Origin: Comamonas koreensis
Lineage (GTDB): Bacteria > Pseudomonadota > Gammaproteobacteria > Burkholderiales > Burkholderiaceae_C
Assembly (NCBI RefSeq): GCF_014076495.1
Contig: NZ_CP043575.1
Location: 3,410,001-3,474,000, forward strand
Direction: 5' to 3'
Length of the DNA: 64,000 bases
The notes beneath the pieces were generated by a model that was not told the origin of the DNA, searched no databases, and saw only the letters and a list, made by a program, of their open reading frames with translations. Below, one piece after another: positions 23,884-30,835 of the stretch (position 1 is its first letter; each line of letters starts with the position of its first letter). The position numbers were made by a program, and so were the translations under genes.

Positions 23884-24142
23884 GGTTCGCCTTCTCCGCG
23901 TTGAGCATTGACTTGAGGCCCGAGGCCTCCGCTTTGGCCGCTTGCGTGGCAGCCTTGGCCTGGTCCAGCGCAGCGTTGTCCAGGACCGGGACAACCTTCT
24001 CGACTGTCTGCACCACGGTCTTGGTGATGACTTCGGCCTCTTTGTGGCCTGCAGCCGACCACTTGTAGCCAAAGCCCAGGCCGGCAGTGAACACGATGGC
24101 CGCGCCCACAATCAACCCGACTATCTTTTCGATCAGTGACAT
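23753..24142 (-). CDS. Inner-membrane spanin (Rz-like)
   Basis: A 129-residue protein with an N-terminal membrane anchor (MSLIEKIVGLIVGAAIVFTAGLGFGYKWSAAGH). A periplasmic coiled-coil-like region follows (EVITKTVVQTVEKVVPVLDNAALDQAKAATQAAKAEASGLKSMLNAEKANH). This is the architecture of i-spanins. The ATG at 24142 overlaps the lysozyme gene by 10 bp. Its 3' part contains the start of the Rz1-like gene in another frame. Confidence 0.75.
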   Translation of the reverse strand: MSLIEKIVGLIVGAAIVFTAGLGFGYKWSAAGHKEAEVITKTVVQTVEKVVPVLDNAALDQAKAATQAAKAEASGLKSMLNAEKANHATTKLLASQAPVAAGAAMCPSDPVISDGLRAALNASFGATGR

Positions 24143-24729
24143 ACGGTCCGCCCCCACGATGAGTAAATGAGCTGGTGTTTCAGCAAGATCTTGGGCGAGT
24201 AGGTTTCGTTCTCGTGCTGGTTGGATGCCAGGATCCCCGGGTTGATGAACCCGGTTGCCTGCCACGACAGCGGATCGGGGGAACGGGCCTTGCGCCGATT
24301 GGTCCACCCCAGGCCGCCGTTGTAGCTGGACAGTGCGAAGTTCCACCGATCGCACTCTGTGTGTCCCTTGACGCGGTCATACAGCCACCGGTCATACCAG
24401 ACCCCGGCGCGAATAGACCATGTGGGATTCAAAGGCTCAACTGCACCCCAAGCAGCCGCCTCATTGGCCCACTTGGCCGTTGCTGGCATGAATTGCATGA
24501 GCCCCAGAGCGCCGGTCCGTGATACGGCTTGTGCGCGCCAAAGACTCTCCTGGTGGATCTGGCCGGCGATGGCCGGCACAGGAGCCGGGATGCCAAAGCG
24601 AAACTGGGCCTCTCGCGTGAGCTGGGCCCGGTACTGCAGGGCAGCAGCCGGGATGGCCTGGGCCATGACATTGCCGCAGAGCAAGGCGATTGCGCAAGCG
24701 ACCCAATGGCCGATGCCGGGGCGACTCAC
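24133..24729 (-). CDS. Endolysin: SLT-type lytic transglycosylase
   Basis: A 198-residue protein with a signal peptide or signal-anchor (MSRPGIGHWVACAIALLCGNVMAQA). An SLT-type lysozyme-like domain follows: IAGQIHQESLWRAQAVSRTGALGLMQFMPATAKW (Glu in QES is the catalytic acid; GLMQ-PATA is the hallmark), later ALSSYNGGLGWTNRR. It cleaves peptidoglycan during lysis. The leader means it is exported by the host Sec system and could be a SAR-type or secreted endolysin. Its stop overlaps the i-spanin and its start overlaps the next gene by 4 bp. Confidence 0.83.
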   Translation of the reverse strand: MSRPGIGHWVACAIALLCGNVMAQAIPAAALQYRAQLTREAQFRFGIPAPVPAIAGQIHQESLWRAQAVSRTGALGLMQFMPATAKWANEAAAWGAVEPLNPTWSIRAGVWYDRWLYDRVKGHTECDRWNFALSSYNGGLGWTNRRKARSPDPLSWQATGFINPGILASNQHENETYSPKILLKHQLIYSSWGRTVCH

Positions 24730-25112
24730 TGTCGCACCTCAAGGTGCTTGATCCGGTCGTCAAGAATTTCACAGTACGCGGTCATTGCCTGGGCCTGGCG
24801 CTTCATGCGACCTTGCTCCGCTTCGGTCAGCTTCTGGAACATGGGGTTGTCCGACACAAAGGCATTCAACTTGTCCAGGCGGTCTCGCAGATCGGAATGC
24901 TCGCGTAGCATTCGCTCCTCGTGCGGTGATCGGTCGCTAGGTCGCGCCTTGGACCCGGCAGGCACCTCTTTGATGAGGATGTCGGAGCCTGGGTAGACAT
25001 ACAACTCGACCTCATCACCAGGCTCCAAGATCTGGCCGGTTATCGCTGTCTCCACTTTCGCCTCGTAGGAGCCACCGTTCTTCGGGACTTGGATTCGGAT
25101 TTTCAGGGTCAT
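24726..25112 (-). CDS. Phage protein with crAss001_48-like C-terminal helix region
   Basis: A 128-residue protein. The N-terminal half is beta-rich (MTLKIRIQVPKNGGSYEAKVETAITGQILEPGDEVELYVYPGSDILIKEV). The C-terminal half (EERMLREHSDLRDRLDKLNAFVSDNPMFQKLTEAEQGRMKRQAQAMTAYCEILDDRI) matches the pattern of the small crAss001_48-related domain seen in many phages. It overlaps the lysozyme gene by ATGA. Role unknown; a place in the lysis operon suggests no more than co-expression. Confidence 0.6.
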   Translation of the reverse strand: MTLKIRIQVPKNGGSYEAKVETAITGQILEPGDEVELYVYPGSDILIKEVPAGSKARPSDRSPHEERMLREHSDLRDRLDKLNAFVSDNPMFQKLTEAEQGRMKRQAQAMTAYCEILDDRIKHLEVRQ

Positions 25113-25288
25113 GGTTCGCGCTCAGGAAAGTCTCCAGCAACCGGCTGGCTCGGTTTGAATAGTTGCCCCCTGGCTGGGGCGCACAGATCAATATCTGGCA
25201 CCGTTCTCAACTGCCGTGTGAACCCTGTTGCGTGGGTCAGGAGCGGTGCAAGGGGGTGAGCCCTTGCGTACGCACGGCTACATCCGCC

Positions 25289-25972
25289 TCAGGAATTGGT
25301 TTGAATATTTCGGCACGCGCCGGTGCAAAAGCAGGCATTACCGTTGGGGCACGCCTTGATGTTGGGAACAAAACCTACGGGCAGCAGGTTGGGCATGGCT
25401 AGAGGCCGAGGCACCCGCCCAATACCACCGCAGCGATGACAATTGCGGCTGGCAAGGCCGAAGAATCTTTCATCCCGCGAGAGTCCCGTCCCACGGCATT
25501 GCTCGCAATCCAGTAGCCCACCCAGGCGAACATCGTTACGTGCCCCGCCTTGTAGAGGACCGTCTGCGCGGCGGGCAGATCGCTGCCCACCAGCCAGGCC
25601 AATGTGTACAAGGCCAAACCCAGGCACAACCACTGCGCCATCTTCAATTTCTCTTTGATCTGCATCTTCGACACCACCAGAGTTAATGTGCTTGCTGCCA
25701 AGATCGCGGCCGCGATCCACCGTTTGTCTTTGTCCATCGGATTGCTCCAATTCCTTGATGGCCCGCTTGAGATAAACCGCTTGGTCGAGCGTCTCTTCGT
25801 AGGCGTGTTGCAACCATTGCTTCAAGTCCAGCGGGTTGTCAGCCACTGACACGCCGTACTTCTTCATGCCGAAGGCCTGGCGAGCAGAAATGTCAGCACA
25901 CACCTGCGCCTCAACCCCGTGCGGCACGGCCCCGGCGGCCGGAGCTTCTCCGTCAACCTCTGCACATTTCAT
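25289..25972 (-). CDS. Phage protein, MazG-like N-terminus, overlapping a holin-like gene
   Basis: A 227-residue frame. Residues ~34-75 (GMKKYGVSVADNPLDLKQWLQHAYEETLDQAVYLKRAIKELE) match a family of small phage proteins with a MazG/NTP-pyrophosphohydrolase-like helical pattern. The frame then runs through the whole of the holin-like gene at 25,399-25,737. It still carries plausible motifs: CEQCRGTG...CHRCGGIGR (two CxxCxGxG knuckles) and, after MPNLL at 25,396, CPNGNACFCTGAC. The last 35 codons could instead be a separate small gene starting right after the holin stop. The N-terminal part is well supported; the long overlap is unusual. Confidence 0.5.
   Translation of the reverse strand: MKCAEVDGEAPAAGAVPHGVEAQVCADISARQAFGMKKYGVSVADNPLDLKQWLQHAYEETLDQAVYLKRAIKELEQSDGQRQTVDRGRDLGSKHINSGGVEDADQREIEDGAVVVPGFGLVHIGLAGGQRSARRADGPLQGGARNDVRLGGLLDCEQCRGTGLSRDERFFGLASRNCHRCGGIGRVPRPLAMPNLLPVGFVPNIKACPNGNACFCTGACRNIQTNS
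25399..25737 (-). CDS. Putative 3-TM holin
   Basis: A 112-residue protein with a basic start (MDKDKRW) and three hydrophobic segments: IAAAILAASTLTLVV, MAQWLCLGLALYTLAWLVG and an amphipathic GHVTMFAWVGYWIASNAVG, plus a final ALPAAIVIAAVVLGGCLGL. This fits small putative holins of the 3TM/Phage_holin_8 kind. It lies two genes upstream of the lysozyme and spanins, the natural place for a holin. It overlaps entirely with the longer frame at 25,289-25,972 on the same strand. Confidence 0.6.
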   Translation of the reverse strand: MDKDKRWIAAAILAASTLTLVVSKMQIKEKLKMAQWLCLGLALYTLAWLVGSDLPAAQTVLYKAGHVTMFAWVGYWIASNAVGRDSRGMKDSSALPAAIVIAAVVLGGCLGL

Positions 25973-26201
25973 TGAACATCCTTTGCAACTCGTGGCCGGT
26001 GATGGCGCTGGACTCCCAGATCAGCCAACCCGCCTTCCTGTTGCGCCGCTTGCGAACAATCAGGCGTTTCTTGGAAAGAACACAAAGCGCGTCCTCCACC
26101 TGCTTGCGCTTGAGCCCGGTGGCGGCGGCGATGTCTCTGCCCATCACCTCCACCCCGGCGCCCGCGCGGATCACATCGAGGATGCGCTTCTGGTTCGTCA
26201 T
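25953..26201 (-). CDS. Small winged-helix DNA-binding protein
   Basis: An 82-residue protein with a compact winged-helix pattern: MTNQKRILDVIRAGAGVEVMGRDIAAATGLKRKQVEDALCVLSKKRLIVRKRRNRKAGWLI. The recognition helix GLKRKQVEDALCVLSKK and the basic wing RKRRNRKAGW are clear. It follows the VRR-NUC gene with a 4-bp overlap and leads into the late operon, so it may regulate late genes. No specific target is visible. Confidence 0.6.
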   Translation of the reverse strand: MTNQKRILDVIRAGAGVEVMGRDIAAATGLKRKQVEDALCVLSKKRLIVRKRRNRKAGWLIWESSAITGHELQRMFNEMCRG

Positions 26202-26614
26202 TCATCAAGACCCGGGGCCTCATACGCATTGACGCCGAAGTATTCGCACAGCACTTCACGCGCCTGCTCAGCTGATCGGCAGAGCGCATGCGCCCAGCCT
26301 TGCGAGGTGAAGTGGTCACGCCACTCCACCTGCTCGGGTGACTCGCGCCCCGTGGCCGTTTTCATCTCAATGACAAGTCCGGCAACTGCACCCACACGCA
26401 CCGACAGATGCAGATCCGGGAATCCAGGTTTTGTACCGAGGGCCTTCATCTGGGCCCCTGTAAAGGCATCACGCTTGCCCCCGTTGGGCGAGTGATGCAG
26501 CCAACGCAGACCCGGCATCAATTGCCGGACTGCCTGCTTGTGCGACCAGCGAACAAGGCGTGCCTGCTCGGCCTCCTCGCTTCGATTGATCGTTCTTGAA
26601 CGGTTTGCGGTCAT
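26198..26614 (-). CDS. VRR-NUC domain nuclease
   Basis: A 138-residue protein with the VRR-NUC (PD-(D/E)XK-like) signature: SPNGGKRDAFTGAQMKALGTKPGFPDLHLSVRVGAVAGLVIEMKTATGRESPEQVEWRDHFTSQGWAHALCRSAEQA. The expected active residues are in GFPDL (Asp) and IEMK (Glu and Lys). Such stand-alone nucleases are common in phages and may resolve branched DNA before packaging. It is the first gene of the leftward late run; an operator-like dyad lies 4 bp upstream of its ATG. Confidence 0.8.
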   Translation of the reverse strand: MTANRSRTINRSEEAEQARLVRWSHKQAVRQLMPGLRWLHHSPNGGKRDAFTGAQMKALGTKPGFPDLHLSVRVGAVAGLVIEMKTATGRESPEQVEWRDHFTSQGWAHALCRSAEQAREVLCEYFGVNAYEAPGLDE

Positions 26615-26617
26615 GTC

Positions 26618-26632
26618 GTGATTTTAAATCAA
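26618..26632. promoter_or_regulatory. Operator-like dyad at late operon start
   Basis: On the minus strand this reads TTGATTTAAAATCAC, close to the reverse form of the operator consensus (TTGATTAAAGTTCAA). It ends 4 bp from the VRR-NUC start codon, where a bound repressor would block transcription or translation of the late operon. Confidence 0.4.
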
Positions 26633-26851
26633 CATGATCAAATCTCACGCAATGATGCAATGTGTTGCAAGTGCACCAATGACCACTTCCCCGGACTTCC
26701 ACGGCGACTCCACGGCCATGAAAGCACCTAGTCAATTGTTATATTTGACTTTTCTCACATTTTTCCCCGATTCCACGAATTCCTCAGCGTTATAGATCCA
26801 GATACCCCAACTGCCTAATATTTAATCAATTTTTTAAGGTGGGCATAGATG

Positions 26852-26963
26852 GGAGAATTTGGGGAAGTAGGTATAGGTATATATATTTATATATATTTTT
26901 CAATATCTTATCTATAGACAGCAGTTCCCCAAGAGTTCCACAGAGCTCGGAGAACTTGGAGAA
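26852..26963. repeat. Three copies of a 15-mer beside an AT-only tract
   Basis: GGAGAATTTGGGGAA (26852), its inverted relative TTCCCCAAGAGTTCC (26925) and GGAGAACTTGGAGAA (26949). The two direct copies differ at two positions. They flank a TATATA-rich tract of about 40 bp. Repeats beside a melting tract are typical of replication origins or a multi-site regulator region. Confidence 0.5.
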
Positions 26964-27027
26964 TTCCAGCTCAAAAAATGTTTGCACATGCTCACATAGC
27001 AATCAAGGGTAAACCCTTGTGAAATGA

Positions 27028-27042
27028 TTGAACTTTAATCAC
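27028..27042. promoter_or_regulatory. Operator-like dyad before early genes
   Basis: TTGAACTTTAATCAC, matching 14 of 15 positions of the operator consensus. It lies about 105 bp upstream of the first rightward early gene, and a TATGAT box follows at 27062. It probably lets the repressor silence this early block in the lysogen. Confidence 0.55.
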
Positions 27043-27146
27043 ACGACAGTGAACATTTCTGTATGATTGAGCCTGGATCAACTGCAAAAGATGATCTTTG
27101 ATAAACACCTGCAATGACGGGTGATCAACTTCAACAGAGGTAACAC

Positions 27147-27500
27147 ATGCAATTCGTGAACATTCACGGGAGGCCGGTTTCGACCGAGGCCACCCAGAAA
27201 TCACCGGTCTCAAAGAAGGAGGCGCCGAAGTCTTTTCACAAAGGCTGGAAGGTGCTGGGCGTGCACCCCGACCGCGTGAAGGAGGCCAAGGCCGTGCACG
27301 AGGCCGGTCAAAAGCGTCCATCGATCAAGGGCTACAAGCCTTTCAACCAATCCGAGTGGCTGCGGCAAGCGACCTTGAAGCCGGTGCAGTCCAAGCCCAT
27401 GGCGACACCCGAGGGCGCGGGCCAACTGGCCGACCTGGCGCGCTCGAGCGGTTGGCTCAACGTGGTGGTGCAAGAGGTGATGAAGGGAGGGCACAAGTAA
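27147..27500 (+). CDS. Early phage protein of unknown function
   Basis: A 117-residue basic protein (MQFVNIHGRPVSTEATQKSPVSKKEAPKSFHKGWKVLGVHPDRVKEAKAVHEAG...). AGAGG lies 7 bp before the ATG. It is the first gene of the rightward early run and is followed by a gene starting on its stop codon (TAATG). No domain is recognised; the Lys-rich nature could suit nucleic-acid binding but this is only a composition argument. Confidence 0.6.
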   Translation: MQFVNIHGRPVSTEATQKSPVSKKEAPKSFHKGWKVLGVHPDRVKEAKAVHEAGQKRPSIKGYKPFNQSEWLRQATLKPVQSKPMATPEGAGQLADLARSSGWLNVVVQEVMKGGHK

Positions 27501-27703
27501 TGGCGCGCGCCCTCCTCCAATTCTCATCATGCCTGGCGCTCGCCGCTGTGTGTGTGGCCGCCTATGTGCAGGTCATGCGCCTGGCCGATGCGGGCGCCAG
27601 TGACCTCGTCGTGATCCCCTTGACCCTGGTGATCGCTGTCCTCTTTGTCGCCTGTGGCACGGGCGCTGTCTTCGCATGGGAGCCTGAACATGTCCACGGC
27701 TGA
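27500..27703 (+). CDS. Small two-span membrane protein
   Basis: A 67-residue protein with two hydrophobic segments (LLQFSSCLALAAVCVAAYVQVM and DLVVIPLTLVIAVLFVACGTGAVFAW). The ATG overlaps the stop of the gene before it (TAATG). It overlaps the next gene by 14 bp. Small membrane proteins in an early operon can act in superinfection exclusion, but nothing here identifies a specific role. Confidence 0.55.
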   Translation: MARALLQFSSCLALAAVCVAAYVQVMRLADAGASDLVVIPLTLVIAVLFVACGTGAVFAWEPEHVHG

Positions 27704-28736
27704 ACTCCAAACTTCATCATCCACCACCAATCAAACCGCCAAGCCCAAGGAGTTGACGGCTGAGCAAAAGGATCAGCTCAACCGGGTTCAAGAGGTATTC
27801 CGTGGATCGCCTCTCCCTCCCACTGATCCCTCCGCCATCACCCTGACACTGCAGGCGCGCGGCGAGCGCTTCGCCCAGCATGTGGATGTGGCCACTGAAA
27901 CCTTGGGGTTCCATACGCTCAACGATCACTTCGCCAAGGGATTCAAGAACCACGACACCGAGAGGTCGCTGGCGTACATCAGCGGAAGCATGGGACGCCT
28001 ACTGCACGGGCCAGGCAAGACGGCCACGGTTTTCATCGAGCCCGAGAAGCACCTCATGGAGTTCGCCACCGCCGGCAGCTGCTTTATCGAGATGCTCACC
28101 CAGCTGGCCGATGCTCTGGAGGCAGTCATCCTGAACGCAGACGGTGCAGTTCTTAGTGAGGCCGAGCTCAAGGCCCTTGGCGAGCAAATCAACGCCGGGG
28201 TGCGCAAGAAGATGCAGCAGCACCGGGCTGCGCACACCGTCGTGATGCCCGACGGCGAAGTGCGGCTCTACAACGGACTGTCCTTCACTTACGACGTGCT
28301 GGACGCCAAGGGCGACTGGGACCACACCGTTTATTTCGATGCCGCGCCGGCGACGGTCAGCCAGGGTCGGGCCAATGGCCTGAACATGGCCGCGGAGCTG
28401 ATGAAGTTCCACAAGGCCCATAAGCGTGGCTTCTACTGGTTTGGGCGCGTGCTGGAAGCTGCGTACGAGGCCAAGAAGAAAGATCCGCGCGTCAAGTACA
28501 GCAAACCCTGCGTAGAAAACGTTGTGGCTGGCTTCATGACCGGCATCGAAGCCTTTGTCCAAGTCGGTTGCAAACACACGAATGTCGAATGGATCAACGC
28601 GCGCATCGACGAAGCCGAGCAGAGCTATGCCCGGGATCTGGCTGAAAAGGCTGAGTTCGCCGAGCGCATGCGCAACGCCCGGGCGGCAGCCGCGGCCAAG
28701 CGATCAGCGGCCGCGCAGGGAGGGTCATCGAAATGA
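27690..28736 (+). CDS. Early phage protein of unknown function
   Basis: A 348-residue soluble protein starting MSTAELQTSSSTTNQTAKPKELTAEQKDQLNRVQEVFRGSPLPPTDP. It has a helical middle (residues ~60-170) and a basic, Ala-rich C-terminal helix (AEFAERMRNARAAAAAKRSAAAQGG). The central part mentions no known motif (GEVRLYNGLSFTYDVLDAKGDWDHTVYFDAAPATVSQGRANGLNMAAEL). It overlaps the genes on both sides, consistent with one operon. The ATG at 27690 is preferred to one 45 bp upstream. Confidence 0.55.
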   Translation: MSTAELQTSSSTTNQTAKPKELTAEQKDQLNRVQEVFRGSPLPPTDPSAITLTLQARGERFAQHVDVATETLGFHTLNDHFAKGFKNHDTERSLAYISGSMGRLLHGPGKTATVFIEPEKHLMEFATAGSCFIEMLTQLADALEAVILNADGAVLSEAELKALGEQINAGVRKKMQQHRAAHTVVMPDGEVRLYNGLSFTYDVLDAKGDWDHTVYFDAAPATVSQGRANGLNMAAELMKFHKAHKRGFYWFGRVLEAAYEAKKKDPRVKYSKPCVENVVAGFMTGIEAFVQVGCKHTNVEWINARIDEAEQSYARDLAEKAEFAERMRNARAAAAAKRSAAAQGGSSK

Positions 28737-29119
28737 GCGCCGTTGCAATCTCCCTCCCCTCCGACCACCTGGGCCTGCACCAGCAGGCGCCTTACGGCTC
28801 CCAGATCCTGCAGGCTGGCGGCGATCTGCGCTATCCGGAGATCGTCACCGGCGATGTGCTGCAGATCGACTTCGACGTCAAATCCATCAAGCACGACGGC
28901 CTGTACTTGATCGTCATCCGCAGCAAGGATGGCGCGCCGTGGCGCTGCGCACGCCGCTTCATGCGCGTGCCGAGCTTCTCCAGCGCGGGCATCGCCATCC
29001 ACGGCCAGGACGTTGCCGCCGAAGGCTGGGCGCCCGTGCCCGATGAACTCATGAGCCGCATTGAAGTCTTCGGCGCGATCCGCGAGGTCTTCAAGCCCGT
29101 CAGCAAGATGGGGAGGTAG
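28733..29119 (+). CDS. Small phage protein with S24/LexA-like beta pattern
   Basis: A 128-residue protein. The segment YPEIVTGDVLQIDFDVKSIKHDGLYLIVIRSKDGAPWRCARRFMRVP (~residues 34-80) follows the strand and Gly/Asp pattern of the S24/LexA C-terminal fold (GD-x-L-x-I-D ... DGLYLI). No Ser-Met nucleophile block or catalytic Lys is seen, so it would be a non-peptidase member, if related at all. Overlaps the gene before by ATGA. Function unknown. Confidence 0.5.
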   Translation: MSAVAISLPSDHLGLHQQAPYGSQILQAGGDLRYPEIVTGDVLQIDFDVKSIKHDGLYLIVIRSKDGAPWRCARRFMRVPSFSSAGIAIHGQDVAAEGWAPVPDELMSRIEVFGAIREVFKPVSKMGR

Positions 29120-29123
29120 CGCG

Positions 29124-29408
29124 ATGTCGGAACCACTCCCACCCAACACCCATGTCTGCGATTACATGCGCAGCTCCGTGGCTGTTTTGTACGACTACCT
29201 GCTGGGATCAGGTGACGAAGTCCCAACGCTTCGCAAGCTCTCCATCTCCAAGCTCGCAATCATGCTGCGCGACGAGATTGATGCAGCCAAGCGCGAGTCG
29301 CCCTCGTTCGCCGCCCAGCAGGACCAGAAATTCCAGGCCATCAAGGCCCAGCTGCTCAAGAAGCCGCGCAAAAACTCCCGCCTCTACAAGGAACTCAATC
29401 ATGGATAG
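29124..29408 (+). CDS. Early phage protein of unknown function
   Basis: A 94-residue protein (MSEPLPPNTHVCDYMRSSVAVLYDYLLGSGDEVPTLRKLSISKLAIMLRDEIDAAKRES...). The ATG at 29124 has GGGAGG upstream, which decides it over an in-frame ATG at 29061 lying inside the previous gene. It is mostly helical with a Lys-rich end. It overlaps the next gene by 8 bp. No family recognised. Confidence 0.5.
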   Translation: MSEPLPPNTHVCDYMRSSVAVLYDYLLGSGDEVPTLRKLSISKLAIMLRDEIDAAKRESPSFAAQQDQKFQAIKAQLLKKPRKNSRLYKELNHG

Positions 29409-30072
29409 GCCCACCACCCCTACCCCCAACATCATCGAGCTCGCGCTGAAGCATGGCGCATCCAGCTACCGCAATCGCGCGGACACCGCCCACCCGGCGT
29501 ACGGCTTCACCGAGCGGGGCCTGGTGCAGTTTGCGGAGGCGCTGCTTACAGGGTGCCATTGCCCTGATACCGCCGTGAAGCCGGCGAACCTGCAGGCCTT
29601 CGACGCAGCGGAATTCCTGGCAACCCCCAAGGATTGCGTTGACTACCTGCGCGAGTTCATCAATAAAGAGGACGAGCAACTGATCACCGGCGCGGTCGAC
29701 GATGTGGTGCGCGCCCTGCAGCGATTCGCCGGCCGGCTAGCAGCGGTGCAAGCAGAGCCAGCGAGCTACGAGTTCCAGGATCGTGATGGCAAATGGTGCG
29801 CTTTTGCCAATGAAGACCATCGCCGCAACACAGAGCGCGATGGGACATGGCCAATCCGCGCGCTCTATACAGCCCCCCATCCCGTTGACGGGCTGGAGCC
29901 TGTCCGCCAGGCCATCCGCGACTATCACCATGCACTCGACACGCACAAGCACGGCGGCGTGGCCGCGCACGCAGCAGTCGATGCCATCGAGACTGCGCTG
30001 GGCATGCCCTGGCACCAGGGCGAGGAAGCGGGCCGGCGGGCGGCTGCGGCTGAACAAGGCGGTGCAGCATGA
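29401..30072 (+). CDS. Early phage protein of unknown function
   Basis: A 223-residue protein (MDRPTTPTPNIIELALKHGASSYRNRADTAHPAYGFTERGLVQFAEALLTG...). Residues ~118-165 (ASYEFQDRDGKWCAFANEDHRRNTERDGTWPIRALYTAP) resemble a short beta module common in small phage early proteins (the PIRALYTAP ending is typical). A His-rich helix (RDYHHALDTHKHGGVAAHAAVDAIETAL) follows. It overlaps its neighbours by 8 and 4 bp. Function unknown. Confidence 0.55.
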   Translation: MDRPTTPTPNIIELALKHGASSYRNRADTAHPAYGFTERGLVQFAEALLTGCHCPDTAVKPANLQAFDAAEFLATPKDCVDYLREFINKEDEQLITGAVDDVVRALQRFAGRLAAVQAEPASYEFQDRDGKWCAFANEDHRRNTERDGTWPIRALYTAPHPVDGLEPVRQAIRDYHHALDTHKHGGVAAHAAVDAIETALGMPWHQGEEAGRRAAAAEQGGAA

Positions 30073-30458
30073 AGACCGATCCACGCAAGGGATGCGCGAA
30101 CGAGCGCGAGCTGTGGCTGTGGGCCGCTATCCATGACCTGCTCGCCCATCCGCTGATGGTGCTCACCTGGTATAGCCGGCCGGCGCTTTGGTTTCACGAC
30201 TTCACATCACACCGCGCATGGCCGCGCGCCGTGAGCGCCGCTGCTACCGTCACAGCGCACGCTACACGTTTCGGCAGTGTGCGCGTAGCCGCGCAGAGTC
30301 CAGGCGTTTGGCGCGTCTACCACGGGCAGGTCAATCACGCGATCACGCTGGCCGCCTTGTCAGGTGATGAGGCTTTGTACAGGGCGTTGCGGTGGTTCGA
30401 CTCCCTGGGCGCAGAGTTTGGCGGTCGTTTCTCGCCGCAGACATCGGAGGCACTGTGA
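30069..30458 (+). CDS. Early phage protein, unknown, Trp-rich N-terminus
   Basis: A 129-residue protein (MKTDPRKGCANERELWLWAAIHDLLAHPLMVLTWYSRPALWFHDFTSHRAWPR...). The LWLWAAIHDLLAHPLMVLTWY block is a pattern seen in small phage proteins of unknown role. The C-terminal half (VRVAAQSPGVWRVYHGQVNHAITLAALSGDEALYRALRWFDSLG) looks helical. It starts in an ATGA overlap and ends on the start of the prepilin-like gene. Confidence 0.5.
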   Translation: MKTDPRKGCANERELWLWAAIHDLLAHPLMVLTWYSRPALWFHDFTSHRAWPRAVSAAATVTAHATRFGSVRVAAQSPGVWRVYHGQVNHAITLAALSGDEALYRALRWFDSLGAEFGGRFSPQTSEAL

Positions 30459-30835
30459 TGCGTCAAAAAGGAATCACCCTTATCGAAACCTTGCTTGTGG
30501 TCGCCCTCACCGTCGTCGTGTTCCTGGTTGGCAGTTGCGTGATGGATCCCGAGCGAGTGGCTCAACGCGCCGCCGAGGAAGCGGCGGAGAAAAAAGCCGT
30601 GGAAGCGAGGCGCCAAGCCGAACTCAAGCCGCGAAAAATCAGCGAAGCCGATGGCTGCGAGGTCTGGGCGTTCAACCCCGGCCAGCGCTGGCAGTACTTC
30701 ACGCGCTGCGGCAGCAAGACCGAAACCAAGACCACATGGGAGGAATGCCGCACCGTGACCTCCGGCAAGACTTCGCGTACCGAATGCACGCCTCACAGCG
30801 CGACCGTGACCAACGAACCCAAGGATGCCCAATGA
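30458..30835 (+). CDS. Small membrane protein with prepilin-like N-terminus
   Basis: A 125-residue protein beginning MRQKGITLIETLLVVALTVVVFLVGSC. This matches the type IV prepilin/pseudopilin signal: a short basic leader ending in Gly, cleavage before Ile, Glu at +5 and a hydrophobic helix. VGSC at the helix end also resembles a lipobox. After a charged helix (AEEAAEKKAVEARRQAELK) comes a Cys-containing domain (DGCEVWAF...YFTRCGSKT...EECRTVT...RTECTP). It overlaps the next gene by 4 bp. Such a signal in a phage early operon is unusual; it may be coincidental. Confidence 0.55.
   Translation: MRQKGITLIETLLVVALTVVVFLVGSCVMDPERVAQRAAEEAAEKKAVEARRQAELKPRKISEADGCEVWAFNPGQRWQYFTRCGSKTETKTTWEECRTVTSGKTSRTECTPHSATVTNEPKDAQ

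Larger units (their letters stand above)
26615..27146. other. AT-rich divergent control region, possible origin
   Basis: These 532 bp lie between the leftward late genes and rightward early genes. They hold an A/T-only run around 26,878-26,920, three copies of a 15-mer close to GGAGAACTTGGAGAA (26852-26866 direct, 26925-26939 inverted, 26949-26963 direct), two operator-like dyads and a perfect palindrome CAAGGGTAAACCCTTG (27004-27019). No coding frame is credible here. Confidence 0.55.

Noticed and set aside
23572..24111. A 179-residue reading of the Rz1 frame
   Set aside because: The upstream part is Arg/Ser-rich shadow of the i-spanin gene; the lipoprotein start at 23883 gives a proper signal peptide and lipobox.
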